Shown here piece by piece: positions 6,708 to 13,523 of a stretch of 13,659 bases of DNA. The stretch spans positions 1-13,659 of the forward strand of contig CAMCBY010000049.1 in NCBI GenBank assembly GCA_945873015.1. Reading direction: 5' to 3'. A model generated the notes under the pieces. The model was not told the DNA's origin, made no database searches, and saw only the letters and a program-made list of their open reading frames with translations. Within the stretch, counting starts at the first letter, position 1, and each line of letters opens with the position of its first letter. Source of the stretch: Klebsiella pneumoniae (GTDB taxonomy: Bacteria > Pseudomonadota > Gammaproteobacteria > Ga0077536). Position numbers and translations under genes: made by a program.

Positions 6708-7586
6708 GTGAGTGAGTGGGTGGAACTGCGCTTTCGCGCACCGGCACGCGATTACGGCAAGCTCGAAAGCGTGCTGGAAGGGCTGGGCGCGAGCGCGATT
6801 ACCACCAGCGAAGGGGACACCGAGATTTTCGGTGAACCGGGCGTGCCCAATGATCAGGAATGGGCAAGCTTCACCGTCACCGCGCTGTTCGAAGCCGACG
6901 CCGATCGGGACGCCATCATCGCGCGCCTTTCGCCCTTCATGAAACGCGATGCCAATCCGCAGTTCACCGAACTCGCAGAACAGAGCTGGGCGGATTCCTG
7001 GAAAGATCATTGGCAGCCGCAACGTTTCGCCAAGGACTTGTGGGTCTGCCCGACCTGGTGCGAAGCCCCGGCCGAAGCGCGTTATGTGCTGCGTCTCGAC
7101 CCGGGCCGCGCTTTCGGCACCGGCACCCACGAAACCACGGCCCTGTGTCTCGACTGGCTGGCCGACGAATCCGGTCTGCTCGGCGCGCGTGTCATCGATT
7201 ACGGTTGTGGTTCAGGCATTCTCGCGCTGGCGGCGGCGTGTTTCGGCGCGAGTTATATCGACGCGGTGGACATTGACGACGACGCGCTGGTGGTCGCGCG
7301 TGAGAACATCGAATTAAACGGCTACGCCGAACGGATCCGCGTCGGTCGTCCGGACAATCTGCTCGAACACGCGGCCGATGTCTTGATTGCCAATATTCTC
7401 GAAGCGCCGCTGCTCGCCCTCTCGCCACGATTTGCGCGACTGGTGCCCCGCGCGGGCCGTATTGCGCTGTCGGGTCTGCTGACCACGCAGGTGCCCCATG
7501 TGCTCGCCGCCTACGAGCCGAGCTTCATGATGGAAGCGCCGCGCGTTCGCGGCGATTGGGCACTGCTGTGCGGCACGCGCCGCTGA
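6708..7586 (+). CDS. prmA: Ribosomal protein L11 methyltransferase
   Basis: SAM-dependent enzyme that trimethylates amino groups of ribosomal protein L11. The GTG at 6708 gives 292 residues (E. coli PrmA 293) starting MSEWVELRF, which lines up with the family's N-terminal L11-recognition domain. A longer in-frame reading upstream would run into accC and add unrelated residues, so it is rejected. Motifs: EQSWADSWKDHWQP at 91-104; LDPGRAFGTGTHETT at 130-144; SAM-binding motif I VIDYGCGSGILALAA at 162-176; acidic motif VDIDDDAL at 187-194; and ANILEAPL at 228-235, which holds the Asn-Ile-Leu of this family. A 19-bp gap separates it from the next gene, consistent with one transcript running on from accBC. 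Confidence 0.97.
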   Translation: MSEWVELRFRAPARDYGKLESVLEGLGASAITTSEGDTEIFGEPGVPNDQEWASFTVTALFEADADRDAIIARLSPFMKRDANPQFTELAEQSWADSWKDHWQPQRFAKDLWVCPTWCEAPAEARYVLRLDPGRAFGTGTHETTALCLDWLADESGLLGARVIDYGCGSGILALAAACFGASYIDAVDIDDDALVVARENIELNGYAERIRVGRPDNLLEHAADVLIANILEAPLLALSPRFARLVPRAGRIALSGLLTTQVPHVLAAYEPSFMMEAPRVRGDWALLCGTRR

Positions 7587-7605
7587 CCTCGGTGACGTCG
7601 CTGTC

Positions 7606-9045
7606 GTGCTGACCCGTTGCCCGCAATGTTTCGCCTGGTTTCGTGTGCGTGCCGAACAACTGTCAGTGGCCAATGGCCTGGTCACCTGCGGCCGCTGTGA
7701 ACACGTCTTCAATGCGCTGGCCTCTTTGGTCGAGGAAGGCGCCGCCGCACCGTCGCCGGCGCCGCCGAGAATAGACGAGGCCGCTACTGAGGCACAGGCC
7801 GCCGCCGAGGCGCAAGCCGCTGCTGAGGCGCAAGCCGCTGCTGAGGCACAAGCTGCTGCTGAGGCACAAGCTGCTGCTGAGGCACAAGCTGCACTCGTGC
7901 CTCTTAGCTTCGTCAGCGTCGCCGCCACGCCCACTCTCACGCCGCGACGCGCGACGGTTGGGCTGTCGGCGATCAGTACGGCTGCGGCGATACCTGTCAC
8001 CTTGGCTGCAGCACCGCAACGTGACGATGCCGCAGTGATATCGGGCGATGATGAGGCCGGAATCGATATCGACACCCCGCTGCTCGCTGAGCGCGCCACG
8101 CTGACGGCAGACGATATCTTGCCGCAGGTGCATGCCCACGCGGCGCCGCTCGATATACCGCCACCGCCGGAGCCGTCTGACAGTCTCGATATCGGGCCGA
8201 TGTCTAGCGAGCTCGATGAACTGGATATTTCGGATTTCGATTTCTCTGCCGCCGACGATGAAGCGGACGGTGCGTCCGCCGCACAAAACGGTGGCGAACA
8301 ATCGCCGCACGTGCTGAATCCCGCCGCCAGCACCGAGGACGAGGACGAGCGCGACGAAACCGCTCCGAAGTATCGCGCCGTACACGAAGAACCCGCGCCG
8401 CTTCCGAGCAGCTTGCCGCAGATAGTCGTGCGTCACGACGAGCTGTTGTCGCCAAGCGCTGACGACGACCAGGACCCGCAAGAAGAAGACAACACCGGGC
8501 CGCGCCCGCTCGATGATGTGCCGACCGTATTGCGCGATGACCTTGCCGCGCTGTCCGCCGCCCCGCGTGCGCCGGTCTGGCGCGGCTTGGCGTGGTCCGT
8601 TTTTGCTCTGCTGCTGGCGGCAGGCGCCGCCTTGCAGCTCGCTTTTATCGAGCGCGAGGCGGTGCTCGCGCGGGTGCCGCAGGCGGTGCCGCTGATCGAC
8701 GCCCTGTGCGCACGCTTGCCGTGTCTGGAGCGCCGTGAAGCGGCCTCGAGTGTGCGGCTGCTGGCGCGTGATGTACGTGAACACCCGAGCTATCGCGATG
8801 CCCTGCTGGTCAACGCCACCATCGTCAATGATGCCGCGACCCCCAGCCCCTACCCGGTCATCGACCTGCGCCTGCGCGATGCGGCCGGCAACGTATTGTC
8901 AGCACGGCAATTCAAGCCCAGCGAATATCTTGACCAGAGTATCGACATCGCGGCCGGCATGCCGGCCGCGCGCCCGGTCTATATCGTGCTTGAGTTGGCG
9001 GGCAATGCCAGTAATGCGGTGAGTTTCGAATTCACATTTCTGTAG
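7606..9045 (+). CDS. Zinc-ribbon (MJ0042) and DUF3426 membrane protein
   Basis: Function unknown; the family is regularly found between prmA and dusB/fis in gammaproteobacteria. The 479 residues begin at GTG 7606. An N-terminal zinc ribbon has two CxxC pairs, Cys5/Cys8 (RCPQC) and Cys28/Cys31 (CGRC), followed by EHVFNAL, the MJ0042 pattern. Residues 62-96 are nearly six copies of EAQAAA. Residues 137-320 are acidic and low in complexity (many Asp, Glu, Pro, Ala), probably disordered. One membrane helix lies at about 327-347 (WRGLAWSVFALLLAAGAALQ is 325-344). The C-terminal DUF3426 domain, about 350-479, is presumably periplasmic and holds Cys368 and Cys373, which could form a disulfide. The linker is unusually long. 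No strong ribosome binding site is seen; the start is set by the conserved CPQC N-terminus. Confidence 0.88.
   Translation: MLTRCPQCFAWFRVRAEQLSVANGLVTCGRCEHVFNALASLVEEGAAAPSPAPPRIDEAATEAQAAAEAQAAAEAQAAAEAQAAAEAQAAAEAQAALVPLSFVSVAATPTLTPRRATVGLSAISTAAAIPVTLAAAPQRDDAAVISGDDEAGIDIDTPLLAERATLTADDILPQVHAHAAPLDIPPPPEPSDSLDIGPMSSELDELDISDFDFSAADDEADGASAAQNGGEQSPHVLNPAASTEDEDERDETAPKYRAVHEEPAPLPSSLPQIVVRHDELLSPSADDDQDPQEEDNTGPRPLDDVPTVLRDDLAALSAAPRAPVWRGLAWSVFALLLAAGAALQLAFIEREAVLARVPQAVPLIDALCARLPCLERREAASSVRLLARDVREHPSYRDALLVNATIVNDAATPSPYPVIDLRLRDAAGNVLSARQFKPSEYLDQSIDIAAGMPAARPVYIVLELAGNASNAVSFEFTFL
7789..7893 (+). repeat. 18-nt in-frame tandem repeat (EAQAAA)
   Basis: Five full 18-nt units starting at 7789, 7807, 7825, 7843 and 7861, and a partial unit at 7879-7893. 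Units 2 and 3 are identical at the DNA level, as are units 4 and 5; the others differ only at synonymous third bases. This pattern points to recent slippage or unequal exchange that keeps the reading frame, not to codon-by-codon convergence. It encodes an Ala/Glu/Gln stretch just after the zinc ribbon. Confidence 0.95.
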
Positions 9046-9319
9046 CGGCGACGCCACGCTTTTATGCCCCGTCCGGGCTCACGCTCCGGGCCAACGTGGT
9101 GCGGCGCGATAAGCGTTCGTCAACCCTTTCTCGACGTCCCCAATCTGGCTATCATCGCCCCTCGCATCGCAGAGCGCGCACCAAGACTCGCCTCGCTGCG
9201 AAACTCATTGCGAGGGGGTTGCCCATGTCGACATGCAGATTGCTGCGTGCTGGTTTTGCTGTCGCTACCGCCCGCGTAGATCGCCAACCGCAGGTGTGAG
9301 TGCAGCCGCCGGACGCAGT
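9046..9319. other. 274-bp non-coding gap before dusB
   Basis: No convincing gene: short open frames here lack family features. Contents seen: TCCGGGC and TCCGGGC direct copies near 9071-9092; a TATCAT (9150-9155) that could be a -10 box, without a good -35; a 6-bp stem (CCTCGC 9191-9196, GCGAGG 9210-9215) with a 13-nt loop; and a perfect 12-bp palindrome at 9224-9235. This is the natural place for the promoter of the dusB-fis-purH-purD group, but I cannot point to one with confidence. Confidence 0.5.
9224..9235. promoter_or_regulatory. Perfect 12-bp palindrome upstream of dusB
   Basis: CATGTCGACATG is a perfect dyad 84 bp before the dusB start codon. Such a dyad could be an operator for a dimeric regulator. 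About three perfect 12-bp palindromes are expected by chance in a window of this size with equal base use, so position, not rarity, is the argument. No regulator is identified. Confidence 0.25.
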
Positions 9320-10297
9320 GTGAATATTGGTCCTTACCAATTCGTTGATCCCCTCATCCTCGCGCCGATGGCCGGCGTCAGCGACCGACCGTTTCGTTTG
9401 TTGTGTCGCCGTTTCGGCGCCGACTATGCGGTCGCTGAAATGGTCACCAGCGATGAGCGTCTGTGGCATACCGACAAGACCCGCACGCGTCTGGCCCTCG
9501 ATGGCGAAACAACGCCGCGCGTGATTCAAATCGCCGGCAGTGAACCGCGCATGATGGCCGATGCGGCCCGGCGCGCAGAACAACTCGGCGCCGACATCGT
9601 CGATATCAATATGGGTTGTCCGGCCAAGAAGGTGTGCAATCGCGCCGCCGGTTCGGCTCTGCTGCGTGATGAAGCGCTGGTTGCGAGCATCCTCAGCGCG
9701 GTGGTCGCTGCGGTGTCGATACCGGTCACCTTGAAGATGCGTACCGGCTGGAGTCCTGCCGAACGTAATGGTGTGACCATTGCGCAGATAGCCGAACAGG
9801 CCGGCATCCAGGCGCTGACTGTGCACGGCCGCACGCGCGCCTGCGCTTTTCGTGAGCCGGTCGAATACGTAACCATCGCCGCCATCAAACGGGCGGTCCA
9901 CATTCCGGTGATCGCCAATGGCGATATCACCAGCACCGCGCAGGCGGCCGAAGTATTAAAGCTGACCGGTGCCGACGGCCTCATGATCGGGCGCGCCGCA
10001 CACGGCAATCCGTGGTTGTTCGCCGCCATCAAGGCCGCCCGCACGGGCCACCCGTGGCGGGCACCGTCTTGCGACGAACGCCGCGCGGTAATGCAGGAAC
10101 ACGTGCGCGCGTTGCACGCACATTATGGTGACCAGGCGGGCCTGCGCATTGCGCGCAAGCACGTCGGCTGGTACCTCGACGCCGCCGGCACTGCGCCGGC
10201 GTTAAGAATGGATTTCAACCGCATCGAGAGCGCGCCGGCACAACTCGTCTGGCTCACGGCACTCGCCGCGGACAAGGCATGGGAGCAGGCCGCATGA
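9320..10297 (+). CDS. dusB: tRNA-dihydrouridine synthase B
   Basis: FMN-dependent reduction of uridine to dihydrouridine in the tRNA D-loop. From the GTG at 9320 the protein has 325 residues (E. coli DusB 321) and begins MNIGPYQF, like the family (MRIGxYQL type). A longer frame from 9233 adds residues with no family match. Motifs: APMAGVSDRPFR at 15-26 (FMN site); QIAGSEP at 70-76; DINMGCPAKKV at 95-105 with catalytic Cys100; VTLKMRTGW at 136-144 with Lys139; HGRTRAC; IANGDI; and LMIGRAAHGNPW. RIARKHVGWYL is in the C-terminal helical domain. The stop overlaps the fis start by ATGA, the dusB-fis pairing known from enterics and Pseudomonas. Confidence 0.97.
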   Translation: MNIGPYQFVDPLILAPMAGVSDRPFRLLCRRFGADYAVAEMVTSDERLWHTDKTRTRLALDGETTPRVIQIAGSEPRMMADAARRAEQLGADIVDINMGCPAKKVCNRAAGSALLRDEALVASILSAVVAAVSIPVTLKMRTGWSPAERNGVTIAQIAEQAGIQALTVHGRTRACAFREPVEYVTIAAIKRAVHIPVIANGDITSTAQAAEVLKLTGADGLMIGRAAHGNPWLFAAIKAARTGHPWRAPSCDERRAVMQEHVRALHAHYGDQAGLRIARKHVGWYLDAAGTAPALRMDFNRIESAPAQLVWLTALAADKAWEQAA

Positions 10298-10557
10298 ATG
10301 TCGCACGTACTACCGCCCACGTCGTCGAGCAATCGCTCGCGCAACAAGTGCGATTGTCCCTGCAACGCTATTTCGAAGATTTGAATGGCCAGCCGGCGGC
10401 CGAACTCTACGAGCTCGTGATCGCACAGGTCGAAAAACCCATGCTCGAAATAGTCATGCGCGAGACGCGCGGCAATATCACCAAAGCAGCGCAGGTGCTG
10501 GGCATCAATCGCGCCACCCTGCGCACCAAGCTCAACAAGTACGGACTCGGCAAATAA
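10294..10557 (+). CDS. fis: DNA-binding protein Fis
   Basis: Dimeric nucleoid protein and growth-phase regulator that bends DNA and activates rRNA and other promoters in enterics. The ATG at 10294 gives 87 residues, with GGAG upstream at 10282-10285. An in-frame ATG at 10279 would give 92 residues and cannot be excluded. E. coli Fis has 98; the missing part is the variable N-terminus used for Hin inversion. The core is conserved: LRxSLQRYF-like helix A at about 20-30, LNGQPAAELYELVIAQVEKP at 31-50, TRGNITKAAQVLGINRATLR at 59-78 (helix-turn-helix) and KYGLGK at the end. purH begins 2 nt after the stop, so Fis and purine genes share a transcript. Confidence 0.96.
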   Translation: MNVARTTAHVVEQSLAQQVRLSLQRYFEDLNGQPAAELYELVIAQVEKPMLEIVMRETRGNITKAAQVLGINRATLRTKLNKYGLGK

Positions 10558-10559
10558 TC

Positions 10560-12116
10560 ATGACTGCACGCCGTTGGGCGCTGGTAAGCGTTTCGGATAA
10601 ACAAGGCCTGGAAGATCTCGCGCGCGGACTGACGCGTCACGGTTTTGGCATTCTTTCCACTGGCGGTTCGGCCGCGGCCTTGCGCAAGGCCGGTCTGGAA
10701 GTGGTCGATGTGTCGGCCCACACCGGCCAGGCCGAGATGATGGATGGGCGAGTCAAAACCCTGCATCCGCGCATTCACGGTGGCATCCTTGCCCGTCCCG
10801 GTGTCGATGACGCGGCACGCGCTGCACATGACATCGACAACATCGACTTCGTGGTGGTCAACCTCTATCCGTTTCGCGAGACCATCGCCAAACCCGATTG
10901 TGTGTTGGCTGAAGCTATCGAGAACATCGATATCGGCGGTCCGAGTCTGCTGCGTGCGGCGGCCAAGAATCATGCGCGCGTGAGTGTGGTGTGCGACCCG
11001 GCCGATTATGCGGGCCTGCTCACCGAGCTCGACGAGCATGGCCAGATTGGCGACGCCACCCGTTATCGGCTGGCCGCCAAGGCCTTCGCCCATACGGCGT
11101 CCTATGACAGCGCGATTGCCGCCTATCTCGGCGCCAATGAAGCGCCGACCTTCCCGGTCGATCTGCACATCCACGGGCGTTTGTCGCAGACCCTGCGTTA
11201 CGGCGAGAACCCGCATCAGGCCGCAGCCTTCTACGTCGATGATCTCACGCCGCCCGGCACACTCGCGGCAATGAAACAATTGCAGGGCAAGGAGTTGTCC
11301 TACAACAACATCGCCGATACCGACGCGGCAATCGATTGTGTGCGTTCCTATCGCGAGCCGGCGTGCTGCATCGTCAAACATGCCAACCCGTGCGGGGTGG
11401 CAGAGGCGGCCAGCATCGAGCAGGCCTACGAACTCGCCTATGCGACCGACCCGACCTCGGCTTTCGGCGGCATCATCGCCTTCAATCGGCCGCTCAGCGC
11501 GGGGGTCGCGAAACTCATCGTCGAGCGCCAGTTCGTTGAAGTCATCGTCGCGCCGAGTGTCGAGGCCGACGCACGCGCGGTGCTCGAACCGAAAACCAAC
11601 ATTCGTGTGCTGGAAGTCGGCGCGTTTCCGTCTACACCTCATCGTCAGCTTGAATACAAACGCGTGATGGGAGGCCTGTTGGTACAGGACCGCGACGTCG
11701 CTGCACAGCTTCTCACCCTCGATGGGCTCAAGACCGTCAGCAAACGCGCGCCCACGGCGCAGGAGTTGCAGGACTTGCTGTTCGCGTGGCGGGTGGTCGC
11801 CTGCGTAAAATCCAACGCCATTGTGTATGCGCGCGAGCGCCGCACCATCGGCATCGGCGCCGGCCAGATGAGCCGCGTCTACAGCGCGCGTATCGCCGCC
11901 ATCAAGGCCGCCGATGAAGGCCTGGAAGTGGCCGGTTCGGTGATGGCTTCCGATGCCTTCTTTCCGTTCCGTGACGGCATCGATGCCGCCGCTGCCGCCG
12001 GCATTCGTGCGGTCATTCAACCCGGCGGTTCGATGCGCGACAACGAAGTGATTGCCGCCGCAGACGAGCATGGCATGGCGATGGTCTTCACCGGCGAACG
12101 CCATTTCCGCCACTGA
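10560..12116 (+). CDS. purH: Bifunctional AICAR formyltransferase/IMP cyclohydrolase
   Basis: Catalyses the last two steps to IMP: formylation of AICAR using 10-formyl-tetrahydrofolate, then ring closure. The 518 residues compare with 529 in E. coli. The N-terminal cyclohydrolase domain (about 1-195) shows SVSDKQGL at 10-17, STGGSAAAL at 33-41, GRVKTLHPRIHGGIL at 63-77 and NLYPF at 101-105. The formyltransferase domain shows RYGENPHQ at 213-220, GKELSYNNI at 243-251, KHANPCG at 273-279 (catalytic Lys273 and His274), SAFGGI, the later KSNAIVYA and GIGAGQMSR, and MASDAFFPF with IQPGGSMRDNEVI near the end. It starts 2 nt after fis and is followed by purD after 34 bp. Confidence 0.98.
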   Translation: MTARRWALVSVSDKQGLEDLARGLTRHGFGILSTGGSAAALRKAGLEVVDVSAHTGQAEMMDGRVKTLHPRIHGGILARPGVDDAARAAHDIDNIDFVVVNLYPFRETIAKPDCVLAEAIENIDIGGPSLLRAAAKNHARVSVVCDPADYAGLLTELDEHGQIGDATRYRLAAKAFAHTASYDSAIAAYLGANEAPTFPVDLHIHGRLSQTLRYGENPHQAAAFYVDDLTPPGTLAAMKQLQGKELSYNNIADTDAAIDCVRSYREPACCIVKHANPCGVAEAASIEQAYELAYATDPTSAFGGIIAFNRPLSAGVAKLIVERQFVEVIVAPSVEADARAVLEPKTNIRVLEVGAFPSTPHRQLEYKRVMGGLLVQDRDVAAQLLTLDGLKTVSKRAPTAQELQDLLFAWRVVACVKSNAIVYARERRTIGIGAGQMSRVYSARIAAIKAADEGLEVAGSVMASDAFFPFRDGIDAAAAAGIRAVIQPGGSMRDNEVIAAADEHGMAMVFTGERHFRH

Positions 12117-12118
12117 GC

Positions 12119-12134
12119 GTGCGCATGAGCGCAC
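12119..12134 (+). other. Small hairpin between purH and purD
   Basis: GTGCGC (12119-12124) and GCGCAC (12129-12134) form a perfect 6-bp stem around an ATGA tetraloop, 2 nt after the purH stop. The purD ribosome binding site (GAGGA about 12141-12145) lies just beyond. There is no T-run, so it is not a standard terminator; it could modulate mRNA stability or purD initiation. Confidence 0.35.
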
Positions 12135-12150
12135 ACCACGAGGACGACGC

Positions 12151-13443
12151 ATGAAGGTCTTGATCATCGGTGGTGGCGGTCGCGAGCACGCGCTGGCCTG
12201 GAAGTGCGCACAATCGCCGCGCGTCGACGAGGTGCTGGTCGCGCCGGGCAACGCCGGCACCGCACGGGAAGCCGGTGTGCGCAACGTCGATGTCGCGGCT
12301 GAAGATGTGGCGCAATTGCTCGCGCTTGCGCAGCGCGAACAGGTGGGCTTGACCATCGTCGGCCCGGAAGCACCACTCGCCGCCGGCGTGGTCGACGCAT
12401 TTGAAGACGCCGGTTTGAAATGTTTCGGGCCGCGCCAGGCCGGTGCCATCCTCGAAGCGTCCAAGGCTTATACCAAGGACTTCCTGAAACGCCATCGTAT
12501 TCCGACCGCCGCCTACGAAGTGTTCACTGAACTCAAACCGGCGCTTGCTTACATTGACAGCCAGCCAATACCGGTGGTGGTGAAGGCCGATGGCCTCGCC
12601 GCCGGCAAGGGTGTGGTGGTGGCACGCACACACGCCGAGGCGCGCGACGCTGCACGCGCCATGCTCGAAGGAAATGCCTTCGGCGAGGCTGGCGCACGCA
12701 TCGTAGTCGAAGAATTTCTGGCCGGCGAAGAAGCGAGCTTCATCGTCATGACCGACGGTGTGACCGCCGTGCCCTTTGCATCTTCGCAGGATCACAAAGC
12801 GCGTGACGACGGTGACCAGGGCCCGAATACCGGCGGCATGGGCGCCTATTCACCGGCACCGGTGGTCGATGACGCAATGACTAAATGCATCATGGATACC
12901 GTCATCCTGCCGACGCTCGCCGGCATGCGTGCCGACGGGCGTCCGTATCAGGGGTTCCTCTATGCCGGTGTCATGATAGACAGCGCCGGTTTGCCGCGCG
13001 TGCTGGAATTCAACTGCCGCATGGGTGACCCCGAAACCCAGCCGATCATGATGCGTTTGAAAACCGACATCGTGAGCGCCTGTCTCGATCTGCTTGAAGG
13101 GCGCGGCGCGAGTGTCGAGCTTGAATTCGATGCGCGTGCGACGGTCGGCGTGGTGCTCGCCGCCGGGGGTTATCCCAACGACTACGACAAGGGCCAGGTC
13201 ATCCACGGCCTCGATGCCAACGATGCCGAAACCAAGGTCTTCCACGCCGGCACCAAAACTGCCGGCGGCGCATGCGTGACCAACGGCGGCCGCGTGTTAT
13301 GCGTGGTGGGTTTGGGCGCACGGGTCAGTGATGCACAGGCCGCGGCTTACAAGCGCATCGACAGGATCAGCTGGCACGGCATGTTCTGCCGACGGGATAT
13401 CGGCTACCGCGCAGTGGCGCGCGAGCAGGGCCATCCCCTGTAG
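12151..13443 (+). CDS. purD: Phosphoribosylamine-glycine ligase (GAR synthetase)
   Basis: Second step of purine synthesis: ATP-dependent joining of glycine to 5-phosphoribosylamine. The ATG at 12151 has GAGGA upstream and gives 430 residues (E. coli 429); an open frame from 12052 lies in purH and is rejected. Domains: N-terminal MKVLIIGGGGREHALAW; PGNAGT at 32-37; VGPEAPLAAG at 70-79; ATP-grasp with KADGLAAGKGVVV at 145-157; SSQDHKARDDGDQGPNTGGM at 211-230; EFNCRMGDPETQ at 286-297 (metal ligands); and the C-terminal MFCRRDIGYRAVAREQ. The last four residues, GHPL, run past the usual end, and the stop TAG (13441-13443) is the TAG in the head of a repeat element. Confidence 0.98.
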   Translation: MKVLIIGGGGREHALAWKCAQSPRVDEVLVAPGNAGTAREAGVRNVDVAAEDVAQLLALAQREQVGLTIVGPEAPLAAGVVDAFEDAGLKCFGPRQAGAILEASKAYTKDFLKRHRIPTAAYEVFTELKPALAYIDSQPIPVVVKADGLAAGKGVVVARTHAEARDAARAMLEGNAFGEAGARIVVEEFLAGEEASFIVMTDGVTAVPFASSQDHKARDDGDQGPNTGGMGAYSPAPVVDDAMTKCIMDTVILPTLAGMRADGRPYQGFLYAGVMIDSAGLPRVLEFNCRMGDPETQPIMMRLKTDIVSACLDLLEGRGASVELEFDARATVGVVLAAGGYPNDYDKGQVIHGLDANDAETKVFHAGTKTAGGACVTNGGRVLCVVGLGARVSDAQAAAYKRIDRISWHGMFCRRDIGYRAVAREQGHPL

Positions 13444-13523
13444 GTGCGAATTCATTCGCACATTCGCGCCGGTGCAGTGCGCTGAGCCTCGCCTTTGAAT
13501 GTGCGAATGAATTCGCACCTACA
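13439..13523. repeat. Inverted pair of GTAG-headed REP-like repeats (REPIN-like)
   Basis: Two arms, 13439-13465 and 13497-13523, are perfect reverse complements over 27 nt, separated by a 31-nt spacer. Each arm starts from its outer side with TGTAGGTGCG and contains its own near-palindrome (GTGCGAAT, TC, ATTCGCAC). The core is shared with 1033-1062. The left head gives the purD stop codon (TAG 13441-13443); the right head gives the stop of the convergent thioredoxin gene (TAG read on the minus strand, 13521-13519). The structure, two inverted REPs with GTAG outward, is that of REPIN/BIME elements linked to RAYT transposases. As RNA it would form a long stable hairpin from either direction and may protect or end both mRNAs. 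Confidence 0.88.

Noticed and set aside
7789..7893. Possible CRISPR-like array
   Set aside because: Direct tandem 18-nt units with no spacers, in frame within a gene; it is a coding tandem repeat.
7314..8784. Two long minus-strand frames (339 and 373 codons) with Ser/Ala/Cys or Leu/Ser/Cys repeats
   Set aside because: Their repeats are just the reverse reading of the 18-nt EAQAAA array in the zinc-ribbon gene, and neither has an independent domain.
9071..9092. TCCGGGC repeats after the zinc-ribbon gene as a terminator
   Set aside because: They are direct copies with only a 4-bp self-complementary core and no following T-run.
9064..9299. Two short plus-strand frames before dusB
   Set aside because: No family features, no ribosome binding site, and Arg/Pro/Ser composition typical of non-coding GC-rich DNA; a small peptide cannot be excluded but is not supported.
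10407..12464. A 685-codon open frame on the minus strand
   Set aside because: It lies antisense to the complete fis C-terminus, purH and the start of purD, which are strongly conserved. Long antisense frames are expected in GC-rich coding DNA, and its residues show no family motif.
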